Of a stretch of DNA of 64,000 nucleotides, positions 1 through 8,764 are shown in pieces. Positions within the stretch are counted from its first letter, which is position 1. Each line of letters opens with the position of its first letter. The notes beneath the pieces were generated by a model, which was not told the DNA's origin, did not search any database, and was given only the letters and a program-made list of their open reading frames with translations. Position numbers and translations under genes: made by a program. Origin of the DNA: Streptomyces sp. PTY087I2 (GTDB taxonomy: Bacteria; Actinomycetota; Actinomycetes; Streptomycetales; Streptomycetaceae); assembly GCF_001687325.1 (NCBI RefSeq), contig NZ_LZRD01000029.1:1-64000 (forward strand), read 5' to 3'.

Positions 1-1010
1 GCGAGGGCCGCGCGGGCGGCCCGGCCCGCCTCGGCGGCGGCGCGCCGGGCCGGGGCCCAGACCGCGTCGCGCAGGAAGTGGCCGACGGGGGTGCACACCG
101 TGCGGTACGCCCACGAGACCGGTGCGCCGATCAGGTGCCACGCGAGCCAGGCGAGGGCCCGGCCGACGGCCCGGGAGATGTACCCGGCGATCCGCCAGGC
201 GACCTCGAACGCGGCGGCGATCTCGCGGCCGACCGGGGTGAGGATCCGGCGGTACGTCCAGCCGAGGGGCGCGACCAGCAGCGTCATCACCAGCCAGGCG
301 GCCGCGAGGCCGAGACCGCGTCCGGTGGCCGCGATCCCCCGCCAGATCTGAGCCAGAACCCAGGCGGTGCCCTGCCACAGCTGGCCCAGGACCCAGGCCG
401 TGCCGAGGCCGACCGGCGTGAGCACGTTGGCGTACAGCCACACCACCGGGACGACCAGGCCGTAACGGACCACCGGGACGATCACGTACCGCCACAGGAA
501 CTCCAGCGGCACGATCAGCAGCACGGTGATCAGCCACCCGATGCCGTTGCCGAGGCCGTACAGCGCCGGGAGGAGCAGGGCGGTGCCGGTCCACCGCAGG
601 CCGTGGCCCAGCGGGGTGAGGACGGATCCGTACAGCCAGACGGCCGGCGCGGCGATCCCGTAACGGGCGACGGGGACGATCACGTACCGCCACAGCCCGA
701 TCCAGGGCCAGATGAGCAGGGCGACGGCCAGCCAGGCGGCGGCCTTGCCGAGCGGGGCGACGACCCAGGTGAACAGCCAGGTCAGCGGGGTCAGGACGAG
801 GGTGTCCAGGAGCCACAGGAGGGCCCGGCCCAGCGGGCGCAGCAGGACGCGGTCGGCGGCGTGCCAGAGCGCGGTGAGCGCGTCCCAGACCATACGGGCG
901 GGCAGGACGAGCACCAGGACGACGATCCGGACCGGGATCCTGATCAGGGCGGTCAGGATCCCTTCGCCGGGCTCGTATCCCTGGGGCGCCTGGTGCTTGC
1001 CGTAGTCCAT
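1..1010 (-). CDS. Repeat-built integral membrane protein of unknown function (C-terminus beyond left edge)
   Basis: Reading the minus strand from ATG at 1010 gives an uninterrupted frame that runs off the left edge (at least 336 residues). The N-terminus is soluble (MDYGKHQAPQGYEPGEG), followed by many Trp/Leu/Val-rich hydrophobic segments. The striking feature is an internal repeat: WRYVIVPV occurs twice, each time followed by RYG, a PxVWLY segment and VLTP(L/V)G. Weaker copies end in LTPVG or CTPVG. The last visible part is Ala/Arg-rich. It lies downstream of the radical SAM gene with a strong hairpin between them, so it may have its own promoter. I do not recognise a named family; transport, scaffold or polymer-related roles are all open. 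The reading frame is secure, the function is not. Confidence 0.8.
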   Translation of the reverse strand, partial: MDYGKHQAPQGYEPGEGILTALIRIPVRIVVLVLVLPARMVWDALTALWHAADRVLLRPLGRALLWLLDTLVLTPLTWLFTWVVAPLGKAAAWLAVALLIWPWIGLWRYVIVPVARYGIAAPAVWLYGSVLTPLGHGLRWTGTALLLPALYGLGNGIGWLITVLLIVPLEFLWRYVIVPVVRYGLVVPVVWLYANVLTPVGLGTAWVLGQLWQGTAWVLAQIWRGIAATGRGLGLAAAWLVMTLLVAPLGWTYRRILTPVGREIAAAFEVAWRIAGYISRAVGRALAWLAWHLIGAPVSWAYRTVCTPVGHFLRDAVWAPARRAAAEAGRAARAAL

Positions 1011-1025
1011 GTCTTCGAGGACGCG

Positions 1026-1060
1026 TCAGGCCCGGTCCGGGGTTGCCGGACCGGGCCTGA
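1026..1060 (-). terminator. Hairpin terminator after the radical SAM gene
   Basis: Perfect 14-bp arms (1026-1039 and 1047-1060, TCAGGCCCGGTCCG type) around a 7-nt loop, 19 bases past the radical SAM stop codon. There is no clear U-tract, as is common in Streptomyces. It separates that gene from the left-edge membrane protein. Confidence 0.8.
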
Positions 1061-1078
1061 TGATCGTTCGGAAACGCG

Positions 1079-3007
1079 CTACTTGTTCACGACGCTCAGC
1101 GGCAGCAGCTTCTTGCCGGTGGGGCCGATCTGGATGTCCAGGTCGAGCTGCGGGCAGACGCCGCAGTCGAAGCAGGGCGTCCAGCGGCAGTCCTCGACCT
1201 CGGTCTCGTCGAGCGCGTCCTGCCAGTCCTCCCAGAGCCAGTCCTTGTCCAGACCGGAGTCGAGGTGGTCCCAGGGCAGGACCTCCTCGTAGGTGCGCTC
1301 ACGGGTCGTGTACCAGGCGACGTCCACACCGAACTCGGGGAGCGTCTTCTCGGCGCAGTTCATCCAGAGGTCGTAGCTGAAGTGCTCGCGCCAGCCGTCG
1401 AAGCGGCCGCCGGACTCGTAGACCGCGCGGATGACGGAGCCGACGCGGCGGTCGCCGCGCGAGAGCAGGCCCTCGACCACACCGGGCTTGCCGTCGTGGT
1501 AGCGGAAGCCGATGGAGCGGCCGTACTTCTTGTCGCCGCGGATCTTGTCGCGGAGCTTCTTCAGCCGGGCGTCGGTCTCCTCGGCGCTGAGCTGCGGGGC
1601 CCACTGGAAGGGGGTGTGCGGCTTGGGCACGAACCCGCCGATGGAGACCGTGCAGCGGATGTCGTTCTGGCCGGAGACCTCGCGGCCCTTGGCGATGACG
1701 TTGACCGCCATGTCGCCGATCTGGAGGACGTCCTCGTCGGTCTCGGTGGGCAGGCCGCACATGAAGTACAGCTTCACCTGGCGCCAGCCGTTGCCGTACG
1801 CGGTGGCGACGGTCCGGATCAGGTCCTCCTCCGAGACCATCTTGTTGATGACCTTGCGCATCCGCTCGGAGCCGCCCTCGGGGGCGAAGGTGAGACCGGA
1901 GCGGCGCCCGTTGCGGGTCAGCTCGTTGGCCAGGTCCACGTTGAACGCGTCGACGCGGGTGGAGGGCAGCGAGAGGCCGATCTTGTCGTCGGTGTAGCGG
2001 TCGGCGAGCCCCTTGGCGATGTCACCGATCTCGCTGTGGTCGGCGGAGGAGAGCGAGAGGAGGCCGACCTCCTCGAAGCCGGTCGCCTTGAGACCCTTGT
2101 CGACCATTTCGCCGATGCCGGTGATGCTTCGCTCCCGCACGGGGCGCGTGATCATGCCGGCCTGGCAGAAACGGCAGCCGCGGGTGCAGCCGCGGAAGAT
2201 CTCCACGGACATCCGCTCGTGCACGGTCTCCGCGAGCGGGACGAGGGGCTGCTTGGGGTAGGGCCACTCGTCGAGGTCCATCACCGTGTGCTTGGAGACC
2301 CGCCACGGCACGCCGGACCGGTTGGGCACGACGCGGCCGATGCGGCCGTCGGGGAGGTACTCGACGTCGTAGAAGCGCGGGACGTAGACGCCACCGGTCT
2401 TGGAGAGCCGGAAGAGCACCTCGTCGCGGCCGCCGGGGCGGCCCTCGGCCTTCCAGGCGCGGATGATGTCGGTGATCTCCAGGACGGCCTGCTCGCCGTC
2501 GCCGATGACCGCGCAGTCGATGAAGTCCGCGATCGGCTCGGGGTTGAACGCGGCGTGGCCGCCCGCGACGACGATCGGGTGGTCCACCGTGCGGTCCTCG
2601 GACTCCAGCGGGATGCCCGCCAGGTCCAGGGCGGTGAGCATGTTCGTGTAGCCGAGCTCGGTGGAGAAGCTGAGCCCGAAGACGTCGAACGCGCCGACGG
2701 GGCGGTGGCTGTCCACGGTGAACTGCGGCACGTCGTGCTCGCGCATCAGCTCTTCGAGGTCCGGCCAGACGCTGTACGTGCGCTCGGCGAGGACGCCCTC
2801 GCGCTCGTTCAGTACCTCGTAGAGGATCATGACGCCCTGGTTGGGGAGCCCGACCTCGTAGGCGTCGGGGTACATCAGGGTCCAGCGGACGTCACAGCTG
2901 TCCCAGTCCTTGACCGTGGAGTTCAGCTCACCGCCGACGTACTGGATGGGCTTCTGCACATGCGGGAGCAGAGCTTCGAGCTGTGGGAAGACCGATGCGG
3001 CAGACAT
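1079..3007 (-). CDS. TIGR03960-type radical SAM protein
   Basis: The product has 642 residues. It carries a radical SAM iron-sulfur motif C274-x3-C278-x2-C281 (RGCTRGCRFCQAG), preceded by about 250 residues resembling a cobalamin-binding-like N-terminal domain (Rossmann-type, with GLSFSTELGY and VVAGGHAAFNPEP). The layout fits the TIGR03960 family, which in many bacteria sits beside a TIGR03936/DUF2344 partner and the RNase E/G gene; neither partner is visible here but they could lie left of the window. Near the C-terminus a second cysteine group (C607, C612, C615, C618) could hold another metal cluster. The ATG at 3007 follows a GAAGG-type ribosome-binding site. The reaction catalysed is unknown. 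Confidence 0.88.
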   Translation of the reverse strand: MSAASVFPQLEALLPHVQKPIQYVGGELNSTVKDWDSCDVRWTLMYPDAYEVGLPNQGVMILYEVLNEREGVLAERTYSVWPDLEELMREHDVPQFTVDSHRPVGAFDVFGLSFSTELGYTNMLTALDLAGIPLESEDRTVDHPIVVAGGHAAFNPEPIADFIDCAVIGDGEQAVLEITDIIRAWKAEGRPGGRDEVLFRLSKTGGVYVPRFYDVEYLPDGRIGRVVPNRSGVPWRVSKHTVMDLDEWPYPKQPLVPLAETVHERMSVEIFRGCTRGCRFCQAGMITRPVRERSITGIGEMVDKGLKATGFEEVGLLSLSSADHSEIGDIAKGLADRYTDDKIGLSLPSTRVDAFNVDLANELTRNGRRSGLTFAPEGGSERMRKVINKMVSEEDLIRTVATAYGNGWRQVKLYFMCGLPTETDEDVLQIGDMAVNVIAKGREVSGQNDIRCTVSIGGFVPKPHTPFQWAPQLSAEETDARLKKLRDKIRGDKKYGRSIGFRYHDGKPGVVEGLLSRGDRRVGSVIRAVYESGGRFDGWREHFSYDLWMNCAEKTLPEFGVDVAWYTTRERTYEEVLPWDHLDSGLDKDWLWEDWQDALDETEVEDCRWTPCFDCGVCPQLDLDIQIGPTGKKLLPLSVVNK

Positions 3008-3056
3008 CTCGCGAACCTTCGTGAGCCGGCAGGGGTGACCATCCAGCGTACCCCGG

Positions 3057-4586
3057 TCACCGGTGCTTCAGATCCGCCCGCAGCACCGGGTCGGAGGCGC
3101 ACGCCCAGACCCCGGGCAGCTCGCGCTCCCGGGCCTCGGCGGCGGCCTCCTCCCGCCCGTACAGAAGTCCCCAGGTGAACGCGGTCTCCCCCGCCGCGTG
3201 CGACTCGATCGCGAGGGTCCGCAGGGCCTCGCGGGCGACGACGCTGTCCTGGTGGTCGCCGAGGACGGTCTGCACGGCCTTCATCCTTTCGGCGAACCGC
3301 TTGGCGGGCCTGCCGAGCGCGGGGCGGGCCGACTCGCCCGCGTACCGGGCGCGCTTGGCGGCCTTGCGGGCCTCGTGCATCGCGGTGTCGCGCTCGGGGC
3401 CCGGCGGGTGCTCCAGGGCGTGGTCCATGCGGCGCGCGAGCTTCCCGTAGTCCTTGAGCAGCGCCCGGGGCAGGGCCTTCTCCGGTGCCTTGCGGGCGGC
3501 GGGGCGCAGGGGCGGGTCGGTGCTCAGGGCGTCGAGTGCGTCCAGGAGGTCCAGATACCGCTTCCCGTCGAGTACGTCGATGATCCTGCGGCGCGATCCG
3601 GTGCGGCGGGCGGCCGACCAGGCGCGGAGCCGGCCGCGCACCGGGCCGAGGGCCAGGGCGGCGGGCAGGGCCTCGACACGGGAGCCGATGCGCTCGTCCA
3701 GGACCTCCTGGTCGCGGTCGAGACCCAGTTCGGCGGCGAGCCACTTGAGCTCCGCGCCGAGGGGGTCGGTGACCTCGCGGTCGAGGATCCTGCGGTGGGT
3801 CTTGAAGGTGCTGCGCAGCCGGCGGGTGGCGACACGCATCTTGTGCACGGAGTCGGGAAGGTCGCGGCGGACGGCGGGGTCGAGGTCGACGATCGCCCGG
3901 ATCTGCTTGCGTACGTAGGCGAGGACGTGGTCGCCCGCGTTGTACGTCGTGGACTTCGGGCGTCCAGTGTCGTCGCGGTTCAGGTTCGTCTCCGCCAGCG
4001 CCCGGGCGAGCTTGGAGGAGGATACGGCGGGGCGTATCCCGGCCTTGCGCAGCCGTTTCTCCACGGCGTCCAGGACGGCCGGGTCGCCGTCGTCGGCCAG
4101 CTCGACCTCGATCTCGGTCCAGGCGGCGGTCGTACCGCTCCCCTCCCCCGCGAGCCGTTCGGCGTGCACCCGGTCGACGCTGACCTCGGCGAGGAGGGCG
4201 CCGTCGGCGGCCAGCAGGTGGTGTACGTCCCGTGCGGAGCGCAGCCGGACGACGGGGGCGATCTCGGCGTGGCGGACCCGGGAGCGCAGGAGGGCGGCGA
4301 GCGGGCGCGGCAGGTCGTCGGAGAGCGGTTCGTGCAGCTCGTCCCGGATACCGGCGGCGACGGGAAACTTCAGGTGCCAGCCCTCGTCGGCCCCGCCGGT
4401 CCTGCGGCGCAGTGTGAGGGAGTCGGCGGCGAGGCGGAGGTCGGCGGTGTCCCAGTAGACGGCGTCGAGCTCGGTCCGGCCGCGCGGGGCGACCCGGCCG
4501 ACCCCGGCCGCCCGCGTCAGGTCGGGCAGCCGGGTGTCTTCGGTGGCTTCGTACTTCCGCTCGATCTCGCGTTTGGTGTCCGCCAT
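3057..4586 (-). CDS. CYTH and CHAD domain protein
   Basis: The product has 509 residues. The N-terminus has the CYTH/triphosphate tunnel signature EIERKYE (about residues 7-13), followed by the Arg/Lys/Glu-rich strands of the tunnel fold (to about residue 200). A CHAD domain follows, rich in conserved His and Arg (HKMRVATRRLRS around residue 248, then repeated Arg-rich helices). CYTH enzymes act on triphosphates or polyphosphate, and CHAD domains bind polyphosphate, so a role in inorganic polyphosphate or triphosphate handling is likely, probably in the cytoplasm. It lies 49 bases upstream of the radical SAM start and 30 bases after rodA, all on the same strand, so read-through from the cell-wall cluster is possible. 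Confidence 0.88.
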   Translation of the reverse strand: MADTKREIERKYEATEDTRLPDLTRAAGVGRVAPRGRTELDAVYWDTADLRLAADSLTLRRRTGGADEGWHLKFPVAAGIRDELHEPLSDDLPRPLAALLRSRVRHAEIAPVVRLRSARDVHHLLAADGALLAEVSVDRVHAERLAGEGSGTTAAWTEIEVELADDGDPAVLDAVEKRLRKAGIRPAVSSSKLARALAETNLNRDDTGRPKSTTYNAGDHVLAYVRKQIRAIVDLDPAVRRDLPDSVHKMRVATRRLRSTFKTHRRILDREVTDPLGAELKWLAAELGLDRDQEVLDERIGSRVEALPAALALGPVRGRLRAWSAARRTGSRRRIIDVLDGKRYLDLLDALDALSTDPPLRPAARKAPEKALPRALLKDYGKLARRMDHALEHPPGPERDTAMHEARKAAKRARYAGESARPALGRPAKRFAERMKAVQTVLGDHQDSVVAREALRTLAIESHAAGETAFTWGLLYGREEAAAEARERELPGVWACASDPVLRADLKHR

Positions 4587-4616
4587 GTACGGACACCTAC
4601 CCGCGAGCGCCCGGGT

Positions 4617-5810
4617 TCAGGCGGACATGGGCCGTTGCACCCGGATCGACTGGAGCAGTCCGATCGCCACCCAGACGGCGAACATCGAGGACCCTCCGTA
4701 GGAGACGAAGGGCAGCGGCAGTCCGGCGACCGGCATGATGCCGAGCGTCATGCCGATGTTCTCGAAGGACTGGAAGGCGAACCAGGCGATGATCCCGGCG
4801 GCGACGACCGTGCCGTACAGCTCGGTGGTCTCGCGGGCGATGCGGCAGGCGCGCCACAGGACGACGCCCAGGAGCAGGATGATCAGCCCCGCGCCGAGGA
4901 AGCCCAGCTCCTCGCCGGCGACGGTGAAGACGAAGTCGGTCTGCTGCTCGGGCACGAACTGGCCGGTGGTCTGGGTGCCCTGGAAGAGGCCGGTGCCGGT
5001 GAGTCCGCCGGAGCCGATCGCGATGCGGGCCTGGTTGGTGTTGTAGCCGACGCCCGCCGGGTCGAGCGCGGGGTTGGCGAAGGCGGCGAACCGGGCGATC
5101 TGGTAGTCGTCGAGCAGGCCGAGCTGCCAGATGGCGACGGCGCCGCCCGCGCCCGCTCCGATGAGGCCGAAGACCCAGCGGTTGGAGGCGCCGGAGGCCA
5201 GCAGGACGCCGAGGACGATGACGGCCATGACCATCACCGAGCCGAGGTCCGGCATCAGCATGACGATGGCCATCGGGACCGCCGCGAGACCCAGCGCCTT
5301 GGCGACGGTCCGGTGGTCGGGGTGGGCCTGGTCGCCCGCGTCGACGCGGGAGGCCAGCAGCATCGCCATCACGAGAATGATGGTGATCTTGGTGAACTCG
5401 GAGGGCTGGATCGAGAAGCCCGCGGGCAGCTTGATCCAGGCGTGGGCGCCGTTGACGGTGGTGCCGAGCGGGGTGAGGACCGCGAGGACCAGCAGCACCG
5501 AGATGCCGTAGAGGACCGGGACGGCTCCGCGCAGGGTGCGGTGGCCGAGCCAGATCGTGCCGATCATCAGGGCGAGGCCGATGCCGGTGTTGAGGGCGTG
5601 CCGCAGCAGGAAGAAGTACGGGTCGCCCTGGGTGAGGTGGTCGCGGTTGCGGGTCGCGGACCACACGAGCAGCGAGCCGAGGGACGAGAGCGCGAGCGCG
5701 GCCCCGAGCAGCGGCCAGTCCAGCCGCCGTACGAGGGAGTCGCGGGCCGTCAGCTTGGCCCAGGAGCCCTCGTCGGGGCCGTACCGGGAGACGGAGAATC
5801 CACCTGCCAT
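4617..5810 (-). CDS. rodA: SEDS glycosyltransferase RodA
   Basis: The product has 397 residues with about ten hydrophobic segments. SEDS family features include the NGAHAWIKL region near residue 120, QPSEFTK near 135, and EQQTDFVF, whose Asp292 matches the catalytic Asp described in Thermus RodA. RodA polymerises lipid II into glycan strands and works with the class B PBP encoded just upstream. The start ATG overlaps the mrdA stop as TAATG (shared A at 5810), indicating translational coupling. In Streptomyces this cluster mainly serves spore-wall synthesis, because vegetative growth is polar and DivIVA-driven. The C-terminus ends in IRVQRPMSA. Confidence 0.95.
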   Translation of the reverse strand: MAGGFSVSRYGPDEGSWAKLTARDSLVRRLDWPLLGAALALSSLGSLLVWSATRNRDHLTQGDPYFFLLRHALNTGIGLALMIGTIWLGHRTLRGAVPVLYGISVLLVLAVLTPLGTTVNGAHAWIKLPAGFSIQPSEFTKITIILVMAMLLASRVDAGDQAHPDHRTVAKALGLAAVPMAIVMLMPDLGSVMVMAVIVLGVLLASGASNRWVFGLIGAGAGGAVAIWQLGLLDDYQIARFAAFANPALDPAGVGYNTNQARIAIGSGGLTGTGLFQGTQTTGQFVPEQQTDFVFTVAGEELGFLGAGLIILLLGVVLWRACRIARETTELYGTVVAAGIIAWFAFQSFENIGMTLGIMPVAGLPLPFVSYGGSSMFAVWVAIGLLQSIRVQRPMSA

Positions 5811-8032
5811 TACGGCTGCCTCCCCGTGGACGCGGGTGATCCGGTGAGTCCGGGCTGGCCTCCGGGCGGCAGGGGCAACTGGGGTTCCTGTCCTCCCGGC
5901 TGCTCCTCGGGCGTGGCCGGAGTGGGGTCGTAGGGCTTGATCTTCGGCGCGTTGATCGAGCCGTCGGGCTGGATCTTCGGCAGCGCCTTCTGGGGCTTGG
6001 GCAGCAGGGCCCGCTTCAGGTCCTGGTTGCCCTCGCCGTCGAGGCCGTAGAGCGCGTCGTAGATCTTGCGGACGGCGGGTCCGGCGGCGCCGGAGCCGGT
6101 GCCGCCCTGGGAGATCGTCATGACGATGGTGTAGTCGTCGGTGTAGGTCGCGAACCAGCCGGTGGTCTGCTTGCCGTACACCTGGGCGGTGCCGGTCTTG
6201 GCGCGCATCGGGATCTTGTCCTGCGGCCAGCCGCCGAACCGCCAGGCGGCGGTGCCGCCGGGCTCGACCACCGAGCGCAGCCCCTTGTCGAGGTCCTTGA
6301 TGGTCTGGGCGTTGACCGGGAGCTTCCCGCTGACCTTGGGCTTGATCTCCTGGACGGTCTTGCCGTCCGGGCTGATCACGGCCTTGCCGACGGTGGGCTC
6401 GTGGAGGGTGCCGCCGTTGCTGATGGCGGCGTAGGCGGTCGCCATCTGGATGGGCGTGACGAGGACGTCGCCCTGGCCGATCGAGTAGTTGATGCTGTCG
6501 TAGGCCTTGAGCTGGTTGCCTTCGAGGCAGCTCTCGTACGCGATCTGCTGGACGTAGGTGCCGCCCTTCTTGCCCTCCTTGCACCAGGCGTCCTTGTTGG
6601 CCTCCCAGAAGTCCTGCTTCCACTTGCGGTCCGGGATGCGGCCCTTGACCTCGTTGGGCAGGTCGATGCCGGTCTCGGCGCCGAGGCCGAAGTCGCGGGC
6701 GGTCGTGTAGAACCAGTTCTTGGCGTCCTTCTTGGGCTTTATGCCGCCGTCCTTCACCCACTCCTCGTGGCCGAGGCGGTAGAAGACGGTGTTGCAGGAG
6801 TACTTGAGCGCGTCGCCGAGGGTGATGGGGCCGTGGCCCTGGGACTCGAAGTTCGCGAAGGTCTGGTTGCCCAGGCTGTAGGAGCTGCTGCACTCGTAGC
6901 GGTCGTTGAAGGCGTGGCCGCCGCGCACGGCGGCGCTCGCCGAGACGACCTTGAAGATCGAGCCGGCCGGGGCCTGGCCCTGGATGGCCCGGTTGAGCAG
7001 CGGGTAGTTGGACTTCTTGCTGGTGAGCTTGGCGTACTCCTTGCCGGAGATGCCGCCGACCCAGGCGTTGGGGTCGTAGTCGGGCTGGGAGGCCATCGCC
7101 ACGACGCGGCCGGTCTTCGACTCCATGACGACGACGGCACCGGAGTCGGCCTCGTACTTCCGGCCGGTGATCTTGTCGGTCTCGCCCCGTACCTGCTTCA
7201 TCGCGGCGGCGAGTTCGTACTCGGCGACCGCCTGGACGCGGGCGTCGAGGCTGGTGACGAGGGTGGAGCCGGCCACCGCCGGGTCGCTCTCCGCCTCGCC
7301 CATGACGCGGCCGAGGTTGTCGACCTCGTAGCGGGTGACGCCCGCCTTGCCGCGCAGCTCCTTGTCGTAGGTGCGCTCGATCCCCGACCGGCCGACCTGG
7401 TCGGAGCGCAGGTAGGGCGACGGGCCGTCCAGCGCCTTCTGGATCTCGTCGTCGGTGACGGGCGAGAGATAGCCGAGCACCTGCGCGGTCTTCGCCTTGC
7501 CGGGTGCGGCGTAGCGGCGTACGGCGGTGGGTTCGGCGGTGATGCCGGGGAAGTCCTCGGCGCGCTCACGGATCTGGAGGGCCTGCTGGGTGGTGGCCTC
7601 GTCGGTGACCGGGATCGGCTGGTAGGGCGAGCCGTTCCAGCAGGGCTGGGGGGTCTTGGAGTCGCAGAGGCGGACCTTGTCGCGCACGTCCTGCGGCTTC
7701 ATGTCGAGGACGTCCGCGAGGCGGGTGAGGACCCCGACGCCGTCGTCCTTCATCTTCAGCAGCTCGGTGCGGCTGGCGGAGACGACGAGGCGGGTCTCGT
7801 TGTCGGCGAGCGGTACACCGCGGGCGTCGAGGATCGAGCCGCGCACGGCGGGCTGGACGACCTGCTGGACGCCGTTGCCCGCCGCCTTGGTGGTGTACTC
7901 CTCGCCGTTGCGGATCTGGAGGTACCAGAGGCGTCCGCCGAGGGTGAGCAGCAGCGAGAAGACGAGGACCTGGATGACGATGAGCCGGATCTGGACCCGC
8001 TGGGTCCGTCCGGTCTCGGGGATGTTGCTCAC
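5810..8032 (-). CDS. mrdA: Class B penicillin-binding protein 2 (transpeptidase)
   Basis: I read 740 residues from the GTG at 8032; an open extension reaches further upstream but overlaps mreD and is not protein-like. The layout is a short cytoplasmic N-terminus, one membrane segment (about residues 14-34), a PBP dimerisation/pedestal domain, then the transpeptidase with S358-IFK, S412-C-N and K612-T-G motifs. It cross-links peptidoglycan in the elongasome or spore-wall complex with RodA. The extracellular C-terminal tail after about residue 690 is Pro/Gln/Gly-rich. It lies 61 bases after mreD and overlaps rodA by one base. Confidence 0.95.
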   Translation of the reverse strand: MSNIPETGRTQRVQIRLIVIQVLVFSLLLTLGGRLWYLQIRNGEEYTTKAAGNGVQQVVQPAVRGSILDARGVPLADNETRLVVSASRTELLKMKDDGVGVLTRLADVLDMKPQDVRDKVRLCDSKTPQPCWNGSPYQPIPVTDEATTQQALQIRERAEDFPGITAEPTAVRRYAAPGKAKTAQVLGYLSPVTDDEIQKALDGPSPYLRSDQVGRSGIERTYDKELRGKAGVTRYEVDNLGRVMGEAESDPAVAGSTLVTSLDARVQAVAEYELAAAMKQVRGETDKITGRKYEADSGAVVVMESKTGRVVAMASQPDYDPNAWVGGISGKEYAKLTSKKSNYPLLNRAIQGQAPAGSIFKVVSASAAVRGGHAFNDRYECSSSYSLGNQTFANFESQGHGPITLGDALKYSCNTVFYRLGHEEWVKDGGIKPKKDAKNWFYTTARDFGLGAETGIDLPNEVKGRIPDRKWKQDFWEANKDAWCKEGKKGGTYVQQIAYESCLEGNQLKAYDSINYSIGQGDVLVTPIQMATAYAAISNGGTLHEPTVGKAVISPDGKTVQEIKPKVSGKLPVNAQTIKDLDKGLRSVVEPGGTAAWRFGGWPQDKIPMRAKTGTAQVYGKQTTGWFATYTDDYTIVMTISQGGTGSGAAGPAVRKIYDALYGLDGEGNQDLKRALLPKPQKALPKIQPDGSINAPKIKPYDPTPATPEEQPGGQEPQLPLPPGGQPGLTGSPASTGRQP

Positions 8033-8093
8033 GGGGCGCCCCCGGTGGTGGTCGAGCTGGGGGTACGGGGGTCGTCCCCCGGGAAATACCGCC

Positions 8094-8759
8094 TCACAGG
8101 CGCTTGACCCCCTTGATCCGGCCCGCGCGGGCGGCCCGGTTGCGGGCCGCCTTGGCCCGCAGGCCGCCGCGCTGGTTGCCGATCCGCAGGCCGGTGCCCG
8201 AGGCGAGCCAGCCGGCGGCGACGTCGTTGGAGCCGGAGGAGGCCTCGGCGATCGGGTCGTTCTCGGTACGTCTGGCGAGCGCCATGATGAGCGGCACCGT
8301 GAAGGGCGCCAGCAGCAGGTCGTAGACCGCGGCCGTGAACAGGAGGCTGCCCAGGCCCACATGGCGGGCGGCGGTGTCGCCGACGAGCGCGCCGACGCCC
8401 GCGTACAGGAGGGTCGAGCCGATCGCGGCGGCGACGACCACGGCCATCGGGGCGAAGGCCGACTTCAGCTGCCCGTTCTCCGGCCGGACCAGGCCCGCGA
8501 GGTAGCCGATGACGCAGAGCACCAGGGCATAGCGTCCGGCGGCGTGGTCGGCGGGCGGCGCGAGGTCGGCGAGGAGGCCCGCGCCGAAGCCGATGAGGGA
8601 GCCGCTGACCGGCCCGTACACGAAGGCGAGTCCGAGGACGGTGAGGAGCAGCAGGTCCGGGACGGCGCCGGGGAGCTGGAGACGGGCGAGGACGGAGACC
8701 TGGATGACCAGGGCGACCACGACCAGGGCCGTGGAGAGCAGAGTCCGGTTGATGCGCAT
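8094..8759 (-). CDS. mreD: Rod-shape protein MreD
   Basis: The product has 221 residues starting MRINRTLL, with about five or six membrane segments across residues 5-160, then a basic tail of about 50 residues (GGLRAKAARNRAARAG) that looks cytoplasmic and disordered and makes it longer than the roughly 165 residues usual for MreD. MreD is an inner-membrane member of the MreBCD-RodA-PBP2 complex. The ATG at 8759 is only 5 bases beyond the mreC stop codon, so the two are almost certainly cotranscribed and coupled. Confidence 0.93.
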   Translation of the reverse strand: MRINRTLLSTALVVVALVIQVSVLARLQLPGAVPDLLLLTVLGLAFVYGPVSGSLIGFGAGLLADLAPPADHAAGRYALVLCVIGYLAGLVRPENGQLKSAFAPMAVVVAAAIGSTLLYAGVGALVGDTAARHVGLGSLLFTAAVYDLLLAPFTVPLIMALARRTENDPIAEASSGSNDVAAGWLASGTGLRIGNQRGGLRAKAARNRAARAGRIKGVKRL

Positions 8760-8764
8760 GGGGA

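Noticed and set aside
78..1292. Long plus-strand open frame opposite the left-edge membrane protein
   Set aside because: Its product is low-complexity Asp/Arg/Pro/Gln with no domain; it is an antisense artefact of high-GC codon use.
3063..5933. 956-residue plus-strand open frame
   Set aside because: It runs opposite CHAD, rodA and part of mrdA and has a Gly/Asp/Val/Arg-rich, domain-free product.
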